A stretch of DNA of 64,000 nucleotides from NCBI GenBank assembly GCA_039619475.1, contig CM077116.1, forward strand, positions 253,008,440 to 253,072,439, written 5' to 3'. Source of the stretch: Icerya purchasi. Taxonomy: Eukaryota > Arthropoda > Insecta > Hemiptera > Monophlebidae. Below are positions 9,481 to 21,129 of the stretch, in pieces. Below the pieces are notes generated by a model. The model was not told the DNA's origin, did not search any database, and worked only from the letters and a program-made list of their open reading frames with translations. Each line of letters opens with the position of its first letter. Position 1 is the first letter of the stretch. A program made the translations under genes and the position numbers.

Positions 9481-10415
9481 AACAGTGGAACGACGCAGCT
9501 ATTCCTTTCTTATCATTTGCCTATATTCCTATGCATATTTCCTATTCCACGTCTTTCAGACATCACAACGGGATCACACATTCTTTGCCACTATAATATT
9601 TTCATTTCCTAGTCATAAACTTGCTTTATCCTGTAAAACTATTCATTTATAGAACAACTGTGTGTGGGATGATATAGACGCTACCTCTGTAGACGGCCGG
9701 TGTACCTTTCTGTTTTGTTTTCTTTCGGCGTCGAAGATGTCGCCGTTGTTTTTAAGTTTAGTTGTGTGTGATTTTGTTTTTGTGTGCGTGTGATTTGAAT
9801 GTAGGACTTATGAAAGAAAAAATAAAGACCGTCATGATGTTCGCGCCGATCGACAAAGATTGTTAAACCGCAGAGAACGGGGATATCATATATTTACTAA
9901 GTCATTCCTGTGTTGTTCCTGAACTGACCGTTATAAGGAATTCCTACTTCCTAGTCGTTTTCTTTTCTGGCACTTAGCACTGTGGGCGCTGCGAAGCAGT
10001 CGTGGCCATAGCGTGGGCTAACAGGCGCCTTCCTATTATAATTCTGGAGCTCGAGTGGAGACGCATGGATACTCGCGCCACCCGTAAACAAATATATGGG
10101 CTCTTAATGCACCGCAGATCCAGTTGGACTGTGGTACTTGATACATAATCCCGTGTCTTAACGGGAGCGGCTGCATGTGCCGTTATTATGATCTTGAGGC
10201 GCGATGGAGACCACGAACGTCATCCTCGGGTGTCACATCCGTTGTTACCTATGCTCCGCTAGCTGACCATGCTGTCAGGAGGAGTCAACGGAATGTGGCC
10301 TATGTCCGATTTTTCTTGTATGGCTGTCGACAAAGATTTGCTGCTTTAAAACTATGGGTGCCGTTCCTCTGCGGGCCCCAGATTGCATCCAAAACCTGCG
10401 TTTTGGATGGAATTT
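9481..10415 (+). other. 3' non-coding region of the LTR element, distal part
   Basis: About 930 bp with mixed composition, somewhat more GC-rich toward 9950-10400. No convincing frame, envelope domain or second element recognised. It ends in the polypurine tract. Confidence 0.55.
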
Positions 10416-10424
10416 GGGGGAGGG
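10416..10424 (+). other. Polypurine tract
   Basis: GGGGGAGGG ends three bases before the TG of the 3' LTR. This is the position and composition expected for the primer of plus-strand synthesis. Confidence 0.85.
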
Positions 10425-10427
10425 CAG

Positions 10428-11020
10428 TGATGCGAATCAGGGTTGGTGGCGGGATCTTTCATCGACGGTGATCTATTACTTAATAAGTTGTTCTGTTATT
10501 TATATTAATTTGGATTCGCGATCATTCATCGGCGATAATCTCTGGTCGGTGTCGCTGTGTACATGGTGACATTGCGTGTGCGCGCGTACTGCGACACGTG
10601 CCGAAATAGAGAATTCTGTCGATATCGAGAGGCCGGCTCAGGTAGATCTAAACTGATAAGGCTTCGGCTTTGTTATCTTCATCAACGGACGGCTTTTGTC
10701 TATGTGCGAGTCGTGTTGCTCGGTGATAGGTACGTCGACCGGACGCATGTACAGACAGCGTTATTTCGTCCTCTGTTTTTATTCAAGTCCAATTGCTATT
10801 GTCCAAATTTCATTAAGCTATCCGCGGCACATTATTTTAAAGTCATTTGTTTATTTATTTATTTATTTCATACTTTTTTTCTCTTTCATTCGTTCGTCCT
10901 GCCACTATATCTACTAGCAAATCTTCTCCCTTATCTAAATTTAAAAATTAGAACAATTACGAAAAAATGAAAAGTGAATTCCGTAAAATTGAGAATTCGT
11001 AAAAGTAAGAATTCGTAACA
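10428..11020 (+). repeat. 3' LTR
   Basis: 593 bp, TGATGCG to GTAACA, equal in length to the 5' LTR. I count nine single-base differences and no indels (for example near 10439, 10452, 10469, 10757 and 10777). Confidence 0.95.
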
Positions 11021-11024
11021 GTAG
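11021..11024 (+). repeat. Target-site duplication, right copy (GTAG)
   Basis: GTAG directly after the CA terminus of the 3' LTR, matching 1033-1036. Confidence 0.85.
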
Positions 11025-13054
11025 TAAAGGCTTTGAATTTAAAACTGAATAAAGAAAAGTCAGATCTAGAGCAGCCTACATGGAGTAAACTCCGTGACAT
11101 TATCGTTGACGTTCAAGAAAACCATAAAGGTGTCGTCAGTAATATAAAAAAGCAAAAATGGATGACAGACGAGATTATTAATCTAATGGAGGAAAGAAGA
11201 AATGCAAAGAGTAGACCGGCTGAATACAACAAGATAAATAAGACTATCAGGAAACTTTGCAGACAGGCTAAAGAAAAATACTGGGAAGTGAAATGTGATG
11301 AGATTGAAAGCTTTCAAGAAAAGCACGATCTACTAAATCTACATAAAAATGTGAAAGAAACAGCTAGCATATACAGGAAGGCCGGTACAAATCTGCTCCT
11401 TGATGACGTCGAGAACATGGTGATCGGGGTAAATGAAAAACTCCAAATATGGAAGGCTTATATTGGCCAACTCTTTAACGATAATAGAGCAATCAAGCCG
11501 CATGATAATTACCCAGATCACAGCGATACTGGATCATTTATAACAAAGGAAGAAGTTATACATGCAATTAAACGACAGAAGAGTGGCAAAGCAGTCGGTC
11601 CAGATGAAATACACGCAGAGGTGATCAAAGTTTTAGCTGACCATAGTGACATAGGTATACGCAAAATGACCGAAGCATTTAATAAAATATACGATACAGG
11701 AAAAATACCGACCGAATGGTTAAAATCGACCTTTATTGCAATTCCAAAGAAAACAAAATCCTTAAAATGTGATGATTACCGTATGATTAGTCTGATGTGG
11801 CACGCTCTAAAAATATTTCTAAGAATAATACATACAAGAATATATAGACGGTGCGAAGAGCAAGTGGGAAATACACAATTCGGTTTCAAAAATGGCATGG
11901 GCACTCGTGAAGCCCTATTCGCCGTCCGTATGCTCACACAGCGCTGTCGGGATATGAATATTAATGTATACGCGTGCGCCATAGATTACCATAAAGCTTT
12001 CGATTGTGTGCAACATGGAAAATTGATGGACATTTTAGAGGGTATCCCTATAGACAGGAAGGACTTGCGCATAATAAGTCAGCTGTACTGGAAGCAAACG
12101 GCTGAGATTCGAATCGAAAGCGTAACATCGGAGGATATAGAAATTAAAAAAGGAGTTCGACAGGGATATGTACTGTCTCCTCTGCTTTTCAATTTATATG
12201 CCGAAGCAATATTCAGAGAGGCGCTTGATGAGAATGACGGGTTGATCAAGGTAAATGGAGTCACAATTCATAATATTCGATACGCAGATGACTGCCTCAT
12301 TATAGCTGATAGTCAGGAGGAACTGCAAAAAATAATGAACAAACTGATTGACTATAGCAAAGCTTATGGGCTCACCATCAACAGCTTTAAAACAAAAGTA
12401 ATAGTGTTCTCTAAGAAGCCTGTGCAATGCGTAATAGAAGCAGATGGGACAAAACTAGAACAGGTCAAATCAATTAGATACCTGGGTACCTTTCTCGATG
12501 ACAGCTGTAGCTGTAAGAAAGAAATCCGATGGCGAATAGAGCAATCGAGAGTAGTACTCATAAAAATGAAGAACCTGCTCAGCAGAAGGGAATTAAATCT
12601 TGGATTACGAATTAGAATTCTGCGCTGCTACGTTTTCTCGGTCTTACTGTATGGCAACGAGAGTTGGATGTTAGATGCTTTATCAGAAAGAAGTATACAG
12701 GCCTTTGAATTATATTCGTATAGGCGTATGCTGAAAATTCCGTGGATCTTAAAAGTTACTAATAAAGAAGTCCTCAAAAGAATCAATAAACGCCCGGAAT
12801 TATTACATTCGATTAAGGAAAGTAAACTACGTTATCTAGGCCACATCATGAGAGGCCAAAAATATGAGATTTTACGTCTCATTATGGAAGGAAAGCTTTT
12901 GGGCAAAAGATCAAAAGGGCGCCCACAAAATTCGTGGACAAATGACTTTCATCGTTGGTTCCGCTGTTCACCCATTGAAATGTTCAGATCTGCCATGTCT
13001 AGAAAAGACATTGCCGTGTTGATCGCCAACCTTCGTAACGGAGACGGCGGATGA
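11025..13054 (+). pseudogene. EN-RT ORF, reverse transcriptase half, cut by LTR insertion
   Basis: Right half of the EN-RT protein begun at 169, open for about 676 codons without a stop. A linker helix region (WMTDEIINLMEERR) precedes RT. Motifs: SGKAVGPDEIHAEVIK, IPKKTKSLKCDDYRMISLM (usually YRPISL), NTQFGFKNGMGTREALF, ACAIDYHKAFDCV, KKGVRQGYVLSPLLFNLYAE and the catalytic IRYADDCLIIAD (YADD at 12281-12292). A C-terminal domain follows: LLYGNESWML, YSYRRMLKIPWI, LRYLGHIMRGQKYEILRLIM and a GKRSKGRPQNSW block. The YADD box is intact. No start codon is present because the frame is cut by the insertion, so this copy cannot make full-length protein. Confidence 0.92.
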
Positions 13055-13076
13055 AGAAGAAGAGGAAGAAAGTAAA
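13055..13076 (+). repeat. GAA-rich 3' tail of the RTE-like element
   Basis: Right after the TGA at 13052-13054 comes an imperfect GAA repeat (AGAAGAAGAGGAAGAAAG) in place of a poly(A) tail. Similar tails end other EN-RT fragments near 20525, 36915 and 59084. Confidence 0.65.
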
Positions 13077-13549
13077 AAGTAATTGAATAAAAATGCATTA
13101 TGTCTAAGAACAATTTAATGAACATTTAATGCAGTTTTTAATTATTATTTTAATATGAATTTGATGCCAACTCCAAAAAGTTAATGTTGTATAAGAATTA
13201 CTGTATCAACTTAAGTTATATCACTCTGATATATATCTTCTTATCGGGAGTAATTACTTTTTACTTTCTAGTGCATTTTTATTAAATTTTTCTAATAAAA
13301 CCTGAAGTCGGTATTTATTTTTTGTAAAAAACATTTTATTATAATTCATCAGAACGGTAATAGTAAGATTCTTCAATTATTATTATCAGCTATTGTATTT
13401 CTTATCATTCGTTTATCTATAACTCTTTGTTGTTTCGTTAATTTGACCGAGTGCGTCGCTTATCGCGGCTCGGACGCACGCCATGTCATGTCTTCAAAAA
13501 TAAATATTAAAAAAAAAAAAAACGAAGATAAATCTAACACGACAGTGAA
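13077..13549. other. AT-rich stretch with a poly(A)-ended segment
   Basis: No gene. An AAATAAATATT signal followed by A14 at about 13498-13522 suggests a retroposed 3' end, but the body is unrecognised. A short inverted repeat (GTGCGTC/GACGCAC) lies near 13451-13479. Confidence 0.4.
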
Positions 13550-13895
13550 ACCAATCATGAAAAGCATCCAAAAAGACTTTTCAACTTTCCAAAGCTAATG
13601 AATCAATATTTTTATTAAATAAATGTACCCTACCCGAAGTTTCGGGAATAGGGGAAAAAAAAAAAAACTTTCCAAAGCTTCAATTTCCCCCATTATTAAA
13701 GACAACTCAAAAACTGCTGGTCATATCTTGATCAAATTTAAATGGGACCACATGAGAAGCACCAACTTTCAAATAAAAGAAGAATCATCAAAATCGGTTC
13801 ACCTAGAAAAAATTTCTGAGGTAACATACATAAAAAAAAAAATCAAAATTTAGTTGAATTGAGAACCTCCTCCTTTTTTTGAAGTCGATTAAAAA
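13550..13895 (+). repeat. Dispersed insect-type repeat ending in a TTGAAGTCG motif
   Basis: A stretch with phrases such as AAATTTAAATGGGACCACATG, ATCATCAAAATCGGTTCACC and GAGAACCTCCTCCTTTTTTT before TTGAAGTCGATTAAAAA. I recall closely similar wording as a common dispersed repeat in insect genomes, probably the 3' part of a non-LTR element. This is memory and could not be checked. It is interrupted by the small insertion at 13597-13666. Confidence 0.4.
13597..13666 (+). mobile_element. Tiny retroposed insertion with 13-bp target duplication
   Basis: About 70 bp ending in an A13 run, flanked on both sides by ACTTTCCAAAGCT (13584-13596 and 13667-13679). The body contains a short hairpin, CCCGAAGTTTCGGG, with pairing flanks ACCCTA and TAGGG. 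This is the footprint of target-primed reverse transcription of a very short template: an extremely 5'-truncated LINE end or a SINE end. Confidence 0.75.
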
Positions 13896-15925
13896 TATTT
13901 TTCATCTACCGATTTTAATGTATTTCGTATCGACTTTTATCGTTCTATGCTTATTGTTAACTATTTGGAAGAAGCTAATTAAATTACACCGCGATTAACT
14001 GCGCTTCCGAAACATATTGGTAATTTTATAAAAATTTAGTTTTTTTGTATTTTTGATAAGCCAATATTTTACTCGCTTTATCGTGTTAATCAGTATAATA
14101 GTCAGAAATGATGCGCACATGAAATATCAGATTTTTTATTTTTTTTATCGGTCCACCGACTGAAATAAATTTTACTATGTAAAAATTTACGGTATACTAT
14201 TTACATTTATCCCGTAAACTGGATAAAAATGTCAAATCCGAAAAAGCGGAAAAAATTACGGTGAAATTACTGTTTTATGCGAATTTCTAAAAATCTAAAC
14301 TGGAATAAGCGTTCGAAAATTATGAAGCGAAGCTTTTCAGTTAGTAAAATAAGCACATTTTTCTCTACCACAAATCGTTTAATTTGAAATGAAATCGGCC
14401 GAGATTATTCGTCATGAATATAAACAAAATCTGCGGAACAAGAAATATATCGTGTCGACCACGAATATAAACTTTAACGTCAACCGATAGGACAACCGCT
14501 ACTGATTCGGAGTTGTAGCTGTTGGAAGCAACAAGCGATATGCCAGCTGATAATTAAACAACAAAATCAGTAATTACACATAAGCGGAAATGAACATCGA
14601 TTTGTAAAAAACTCTTTAATTGGTACGGATTATTGGCTTTTACGGCGCACAAAAGAAGATCTTCAGGGATATATATTTGCATGAACTCCAACTCATTACA
14701 AACGAAAATTTTTTTGAAAAATTGCTTAATCGCCAGAGATAAGAATCAGAAAAATCAAATTGGCGATTTCAGTGACAAATAGAAAGGGCGGTGTTTCTTT
14801 TGCAAAAATAGAACAAGCTTATTCCTAACTATAATGTTTGAGCAGTATAAATTATACTGATTTCTTATTTCTTAACATGTGTGTTTCTCCTTCCGAAATT
14901 TTCAGTCGAAAACTACACAAAATGAGTTATTCACTCTGTTCCGTCATATTCCATTCTTTTAGCTCCGTAGTCACCTGACGCCTTACAGTCATATGAGAAA
15001 ATGTCTAGAAATACAATATTTTACTCGTATTAAGCCCGTTATCATATTAGGAATGTAGCGAAACAAAAAGGAGAACAAACTATGACAGAACAAAATAGTT
15101 TGTACTATATATAGATGTATGTTTTTCTATTACTTGTATCGTTGTGTTCTGGTTAATTTTTATCATAAGATATGACAGCCTCTATCCAATATTCCAACAA
15201 ATTTTATAATAGTATCTTTAATTGATTTGTGTACCATGAAGACTATGTCGTTTTGAGTTACTTCCTTTCCCGCCACTGCATTACCACCATTTAATAAAAT
15301 TTCTTCTTAATTCGCTCAGTCCTAATATGTGCCATTTCATTCTAGTCTATCACCTGTTACTAGTGAACGGACATTATAGATAGCTAGAATATTAGTACAA
15401 TTCTATTATTATTATTACTATTGTGATTATTAGTAGTATTAGTATTTCTATCATTGTTGTTGTTGGTACAGTTATTTGAAGTCGCATAGGTTACCACTCC
15501 CTTAACATCAACCCAGGGCCCTCCGCCATTATTTGGCCTTTTTGTGCAGGATAAGGAGGGCTCTCACTCTTTTAGCTTTTCATACTTGAAAAATGTTGAG
15601 CCTTGCCTTTCCGCGATGACCCAATTCGTGTTGCGAAGGAGTTCATAGTAGCTCTACTAACTTGAACTAGACAGGCCACCGTTGTCTTTTGGCACGTATC
15701 TAGAACGGATAACATATTATTCCCATCTGGTTTGAAGAGGCCTTTCCCAAGTTAGACATTTGCCTTCCTCTGAATCCCTTCATATAATTTTGCTTGTCGA
15801 CCTCTCTCCCTCTAGCATTCTCACCACACAAACACTTCCTCGATCAGGTTACTCAACGTAGCAGGGGCACCGCGGGCAGGCAGATGTCGGGTTATATATA
15901 GGGAGTCTCTATAGTCTGCTGGTGG
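13896..15925. other. AT-rich stretch without recognisable gene
   Basis: About 2 kb with no frame of interest on either strand. 15400-15480 has ATT/TTG-rich simple sequence. 15500-15880 is less AT-rich and may be another decayed repeat, but I cannot name it. Confidence 0.4.
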
Positions 15926-16262
15926 AGACTTTATTGAAGTTGCGCAGCTAGCGAAGACATTGAAATAGAGCAACTATATGTGAGCATCACGAACACAATA
16001 GCGAATTATACAGTTCTTATGGAGGACTTAAATGCTAGGCTCGGTGTACAGAAACCAGAAGACAAAAATAGTTACATAGATTTACTGGGTGATAGAAAGA
16101 GGTATGTTAGCAAATTTCAACTGTAATAAACTATACGTGATCAACAATTTTTTTAAAAGGAAATTACAACGAAGGTGAACATGGATCAAATCAAACGACA
16201 AAGTAAAAGTCGAAATTGATTATATACTGTCTCTAAACATCAGCATTATCAAAAACTTTAAT
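15926..16262 (+). mobile_element. RTE-like endonuclease fragment
   Basis: A degenerate EN domain readable with a few frame changes: the DIEIEQLYVSITNTI helix, then VLMEDLNARLGVQ (compare GDFNA.LG), then NKLYVINNFFKRK, WTWIKS and VEIDYILS (compare N-QIDYIL). Motif order and spacing match the EN of the 169-1036 copy, but the sequence is much more decayed. It ends where the Jockey-like element begins, so it may be the target of that insertion. Confidence 0.65.
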
Positions 16263-18296
16263 TCCAACCTTGAAAATGATATTCTTTCCGATAATTTAAT
16301 TCTCCTTAATGATCACTCCCCAACCTATTTCAGGAATCCGTCTATTTCTAGTTCTCTTGACTTTTAACCTTTGCTTCTTCCACTATTGGCCTTAATGATA
16401 ACTGGAGAACTCTTAATGGTTCTCACGGCAGTGATCATGTTCCTATCCTAATAACTCCTGTTAACTTTTCTTCTCCGACTTGCTTGAGACCTCTACATTC
16501 TCCTCGGTGGCATCCAGAGCAAATTGGACTCCGTTTCGTTCTGTTGATTTGTCACTCCTTAGTACTCAACTCGATTCCGATCCCACACTTCTGTATAATT
16601 CCCTTTTAAACTCCGGTACGTCTGCCCCCTCTCTATCTTTACCTACTCGTCATCAGACATATAATAACCACAATAAAGCCTCATCTTTTTGATGGAATGA
16701 GGAATGCAACCGCGCATTCCATTATAGTCGTGCCACGTTTAGAACTTTTCGTTTAGGTATATACCTAAAGTCTCAACAAGGTCGTCTTGGAAAAATTTCT
16801 GATCTTCATTCTCTAGGAATACCCCTCTTTCTCATATCTGGAAAATGGCTAGAGCATTCAAATCCCCATCCTCTGAATGTTCCTCCAATCTCAACTTTTC
16901 TAAATATAGCCTAGAATCCTTTACCGATTCCGTTGCTTCTGCTTATGTTTCTAACATTGATAAACGGTATCTTACTCCACCTCCGCATAATTCCCCGACA
17001 CATTTACTAACTTCTGCTTTTAATACGTATGAATTCAAATCTGTCCTTTTCAAATCTTCAAGCCCCATTCCAGGTCTTGACGATATACCTTTTCTGGTCC
17101 TTAAAAACTTGTCCGAACGGTGTCTTACCTTTCTCCTAGATCTTTTTAATTGTTTCCTTTCCCGAGTATAACTGCCTCCTCTTTGAATTCTTTCTTCATC
17201 ATTCCCATTCCTAAAAAAAGTTCTTCCTTATGTGCTATTTCTTTGGCATCCTGCATCAGAAAACTGTTTGAAGGTATGTTAAACAAGCGCCTTATTTGGT
17301 GGCTAGAGCATAATAATGTATTTTCTAGCAATATTTTAAGGTTTCGGCCTGATATTGGTCCCTCCGGCTATATTAGTCTGTTTGTTTCCCGTATCTACCA
17401 ATCCTTTATCCAAAAACATTATACTTTGGCTTCCTTCATCGATGTATCCTATATCTTTGATAATGTTCATTTACCCACTCTAAAAGATAAGATGATAGCA
17501 ATTAACGTTCCAATGCAGTTTACTTCCCGAATCGTTCTATCCACCTCTCTGCTCCATCTTTTGAAACTTCAAGAACGGTTTTTCGAGGTCTTCCTCAAGG
17601 TTCCGCTCTCAGTCCTACTCTTTTCAACATATACACTATCAGTGTGGCTTCTCTTCCCCTAAATTCTTCGTCTTCATTCTTTGCTGATGAAACCCTACTT
17701 CTCACGATATTATATCAGCTAGTGAAACACTTAATTCACCTCTTTCTGTGCTGAATCATTCCTTTACCTTAATTAACCTTTCTATTTCTCCTACTAAATC
17801 TTGTTATGTCGCATTTACTCTGCGACCTTATTATAATCCGGCTTCTTTCTATCTATTCCTAGCAAATACACTCCTTTCTAGTGTTAATTGTTTTTGTTAT
17901 CTTGCTATCTTCCTGCCAATCCATGGTTCTCTTTGTTTCCTTCACTTCGTCGTTCTGTTGTTGTTTCCGTTATTTGTCTGCGTTCTTAAATCATTTTCGT
18001 TTTCGTTGGTTGCCTCTCCGTATTGTCCTCCTCTCCACTTAAACGAAGAGCGTGTTTGCGATGCTGATCATGTGTTTATTTGTTTATCTGTTTCTATTAA
18101 GCGTGCCTCTTTCTATTCCAGCTTGCTGCGACTTGGTCTTCCTACTCCATATTGCGCCTCTTATATCCTCTTTTTCCCTCTTCACGCGTTGTTCCTATTA
18201 TCTGTTCCTTCCTGCCAGAAACATTTGATATCGTATCAAGATATAATTGACTCCTTCGTTTTCTAATTGTTTTTGGGTAAAGGTTCCCGGTCGACG
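16263..18296 (+). mobile_element. Jockey-like non-LTR retrotransposon, 5'-truncated and decayed
   Basis: Endonuclease end (NLILLNDHSPTYF, GSHGSDHVPILIT) at about 16290-16460. Then an RT: SSPIPGLDDIPFLVLKNL (about 17060), NSFFIIPIPKKSSSL, ISLASCIRKLFEGMLNKRL, ILRFRPDIGPSGY, ASFIDVSYIFDNVHLPTLKDK, and a catalytic box reading FADE at 17680-17691 where FADD is usual. The C-terminal segment has VCDADHVFICLSVSIKRASF and LRLGLPTPYCASYILFFP. Frames change at least at 17160, 17340, 17600 and 17720, so it is a pseudogene. The 3' end lies after a TTGGGTAAAGG...CGACGAGCCC segment shared with the other three family members in this window. Confidence 0.8.
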
Positions 18297-18800
18297 AGCC
18301 CAAAAATTAAAAAAAAATAATAATAATCTATATTTGGAATCTTTGATAATGTCTAGAATTAAATATGAAATAGAAATTTTTGGGGCAAGCAAAAACAACT
18401 TAAATTAGGAAAATTAGCAAGGCGCAGAAAAACTGAAAATAATTCTATCAAATGTACTTAAGGAGCGTGATCAATAAATGTCACACATGAGGAAATGAGA
18501 ACAAAGAAATGTCACCGAAAATTATTTACTTTTACTATAAATTGGTAAGGTTGAAAACACAACGTATTACATTACCTACAAGAGACAGAATCTACCAGGC
18601 TAGGAGTTACGATATTGCTATACCCGGACAAGAAAAGTCAATAGTAAAATAGACAATATGGAAGAAGAAAATTAATGAACAATATCCCGAAGGAAATCCA
18701 AGAAGAAGAGAATATGAATAGATGGAAGAATGAAATACGGATGTGGATGATTGCGTGGTGTAAAGAATAGAAATATGAGTTTCAGAAATGAGAGTAGACG
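18297..18800 (+). mobile_element. Possible EN-RT 3' fragment, heavily decayed
   Basis: Near 18657-18760 the plus strand reads KKINEQYPEGNPRRREYE followed by W...TDVDD in broken frames. This resembles the C-terminal GRP.KRW...D...G.DDW block of endonuclease/reverse-transcriptase elements. 18297-18540 has no clear coding signal. It could be the continuation of the RTE-like element whose EN lies at 15926-16262, with the Jockey-like copy inserted between. Weak evidence. Confidence 0.35.
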
Positions 18801-19149
18801 TTGGTTTTGTTACTCATTAACAACCCATGTTGGGTGTTCTGGGTTAAAGGATCTGGGATTTCATTTGGGCTGTTGTGCGCATGTGACTTTGCTGGATTGA
18901 ATTTTGTGTAATTTTCTGTTAATTTGAGATTTAGGTGGCTGTTGAGAGAGTGTCGTTTTTTTTTTTGTAGGTAGATATATAAATAATGTATTAAAATTCT
19001 CGCTTATCATAAGTTTTGAAGTATACAGTGTTGCATTAGACGTAGTTCGAATTAAAATGATGTAAACCTTTATGAGTGAACGATATAATTATTTTGGGAA
19101 CCCACAGGCGGACTTTAGCTTTGTGGGATCCACAAATTATTTAAAAAAA
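18801..19149. other. AT-rich stretch without recognisable gene
   Basis: No coding signal. Contains T9-11 near 18958 and an A15 run near 19143 that may be a retroposed tail. Confidence 0.4.
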
Positions 19150-20540
19150 AAAAAAAAAATCCAAGAGAGCTCCCGATAAATACTCTTCCATAAATGATAA
19201 CTTTGGCTGAAGAAACAATAATATCCGAATTACAACAATTACACAACAAATGTGTGGAAGAAAAAGCTGTACCGAAGATTGAAAAAACTAGATTACAATC
19301 CTGGTACATAAGAAGGAAGATAAGAAAAATTTTTTAAAAATTATAGGCAAATAAATTTACTGTCAGCGCTCTATGAACTTTTTACTCGAATTATATCAAA
19401 TAGACTTGAAGTAACATTGGATAACGAACAACCAATAGAACAAGCAGGATTTAAAAACAATTCCATAATTACAGAGGTGCAAATCTGGGAAATTTCGAAG
19501 ACATTAGAAAATAACAATTAAATTGCAGACTTGATATAGAACGTGTATGACTCGACCACATCACAAATAGGACTACATAACGTAACAGAAAAATTCTAGA
19601 TAAAAAAAGGCAGTGAGGCAAGGTGGGATACTATTTTACCGAAGTTATTTAATGCTACCTTTGAATTTACCCTAACCAATCGGATAAATACAAACGAGAA
19701 GTATATAAATCATCTTCGTTTTGCCAATAATATACTAATAGCAAAAAATCAAACACAACTTCAGAAAATGATGTTTGAACTATAAAAAAAAGGTACTGAA
19801 AGAAATCGGATTAAGGCTAAACCCGGAGGAAATAAAGGTTATAAAATATGGAAAAGATGAAGAAAACGACATAAATATAAATTTAAAATGAGGTCCTGCA
19901 AAAAAAGTAGACACCTTTCCATATCTAGATAAGAAACTTAGCATGGAAAAAACAGCCCTACATCATCATCATCTGTGTATCAGCCTTGCGGCTGGTTCGC
20001 ACCATGCACCAATCGTCTCCAGGCCAGCCTGTCTATCGCCCTCTTAAGAAGTTAAAAGAACAATACAGCACGAACGTATAGTGTTTGATAAAATGAAAAA
20101 AATTTTACAAAGCAAGATTAGTCCAGCAAACCGAGTAGTCAAACTGGGCTAAGCTACGAGGAAACCTGAGACCTCTAACAAGAGATTTGATGGATAAAAT
20201 GGGAAAGGCTAAAAGACAAATGGAATTACTGGGAATAATGATTAAGTGGCAGAATCGGAAATTCCGATAATATACGAAAAAACCTACAAGATTTGAAGAT
20301 ATTGTAGCCAGAATGGCAATAAACAAATGAAACACTAAGCAGGATATATCGCAAGGCTAACAGATGGAAAACATACCGAAGACCGTATACGCGAAAGCGA
20401 AAATAAGGAAGACGTGGTTACATGATATAGTAAGACAAGCCGGTCATACACGCGAGGCTTAGAATAGACAATGGTGGAAGAATTTGCGGGAAGCCTACGT
20501 CAATTATTGGCGTTAGAAGGCTGCTTGAAGAAGAAGAATA
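19150..20540 (+). mobile_element. RTE-like reverse transcriptase remnant
   Basis: Broken frames on the plus strand carry RT features: LLSALYELFTRIISNRLEV, EQPIEQAGFKNNSIITEVQ, a VYDSTTSQIGLHNVTEKF then KKGSEARWDTILPKLFNATL stretch (compare KKGVRQGD.ISPKLF), and LRFANNILIAKNQTQLQKM, in which the catalytic FADD has become FANN. The far end has HDIVRQAGHTREA and WWKNLREAYVNYWR, the C-terminal block of EN-RT elements, followed by a GAAGAAGAAGAATAATAA tail near 20525. A small foreign fragment interrupts it at 19961-20047. Stops and frame changes are frequent, so this is an old copy. Confidence 0.75.
19961..20047 (-). mobile_element. 87-bp 3' fragment of a second EN-RT family
   Basis: On the minus strand this reads RAIDRLAWRRLVHGANQPQG, stop, then a GAT-repeat tail (CATCATCATCATC on plus). 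The same segment with the same tail ends the copy at 62858-63346 (ARDRLGWKQLIHGAKQPTG, stop, GAT tail). It lies inside the RT remnant at 19150-20540 in the opposite direction, so it is an extremely truncated insertion. Confidence 0.75.
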
Positions 20541-20930
20541 ATAAGTGAAGGAATTTTTCGGGCACATTTGTTGCTAACAAAATATTCAATCACGTTTCTT
20601 TCGAGTAGGTTCTCGATAAACGTCATTTACGTACAGGAAAATTATTTAAAATCAGATATTGGTAGTAGGAAAATAGACTGAAGTGAAAATATCAGATGGA
20701 CAGGAAGAACGTTAACGATGTTTTGTTTCCGCAAAAATGCACGTAATTTTGATGGTATTGTAATTTTCGTGAATAATAATTATAAGACGACAAACGCGCG
20801 TACACTCCCCATTTTTGTCTTGTGATAATTCCCGGTTTTAATTTAATTAGCCCAATAAGAGTTATATTTCTGCGTACATAGTTTTAATAACACCGTAACT
20901 TTTACTTCTTGTCGCCGTTTCTGCCTTGCA
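20541..20930. other. Unassigned stretch between two elements
   Basis: About 390 bp without a frame or recognised repeat on either strand. Confidence 0.4.
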
Positions 20931-21129
20931 GTTATTTATTTATTTATTTATTATATTTACAAGTCGCTTTTGGACTACAAGGTCATTAGCGACTACGGTT
21001 TTACAGATAATTATAAAATTTTATATTGAATATTTGAAAATGCGCGAAACAAATAATAATCAAAAAATTAGCTGAAGGCTGGGGAAGTTAAATCAGTTGG
21101 AATACAGAGATGTCTTTGAGGAAGGCTAC

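Larger units (their letters stand above)
1037..11020 (+). mobile_element. Ty3/gypsy-type LTR retrotransposon, 9,984 bp, decayed
   Basis: Complete element by structure: two 593-bp LTRs beginning TG and ending CA, a 4-bp target duplication, a primer-binding site one base inside the 5' LTR, and a purine tract just before the 3' LTR. Coding order is gag, SGNH-like segment, protease, RT, RNase H, integrase, which is the Ty3/gypsy order. Nine single-base differences that I counted between the LTRs (about 1.5%) suggest a fairly recent insertion. The copy is not autonomous: there are frame changes at about 4.4 and 4.57 kb and in-frame TGA codons at 5654 and 7025. No envelope-like frame is visible between integrase and the 3' LTR. 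Confidence 0.93.
1..13085 (+). mobile_element. RTE-like non-LTR retrotransposon, split by an LTR element
   Basis: This is the outer element of a nested pair. Its left part (1-1036) encodes an endonuclease and its right part (11025-13054) a reverse transcriptase. The LTR element at 1037-11020 separates them. The two halves are in the same reading frame once the LTR element and one copy of the GTAG duplication are disregarded, giving about 965 codons from the ATG at 169. The 3' end is compact: the stop codon is followed at once by a GAA-rich tail. I place it near RTE/BovB-type (CFDP2-like) EN-RT elements from the order EN then RT and from the C-terminal GHIMRG...GKR..GRP block. The clade is my inference. 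The 5' end may lie outside the window. Confidence 0.85.

Noticed and set aside
8150..10415. Envelope gene expected after integrase
   Set aside because: No frame with signal peptide, glycosylation pattern or membrane anchor was found; the region is non-coding with a LINE insertion.
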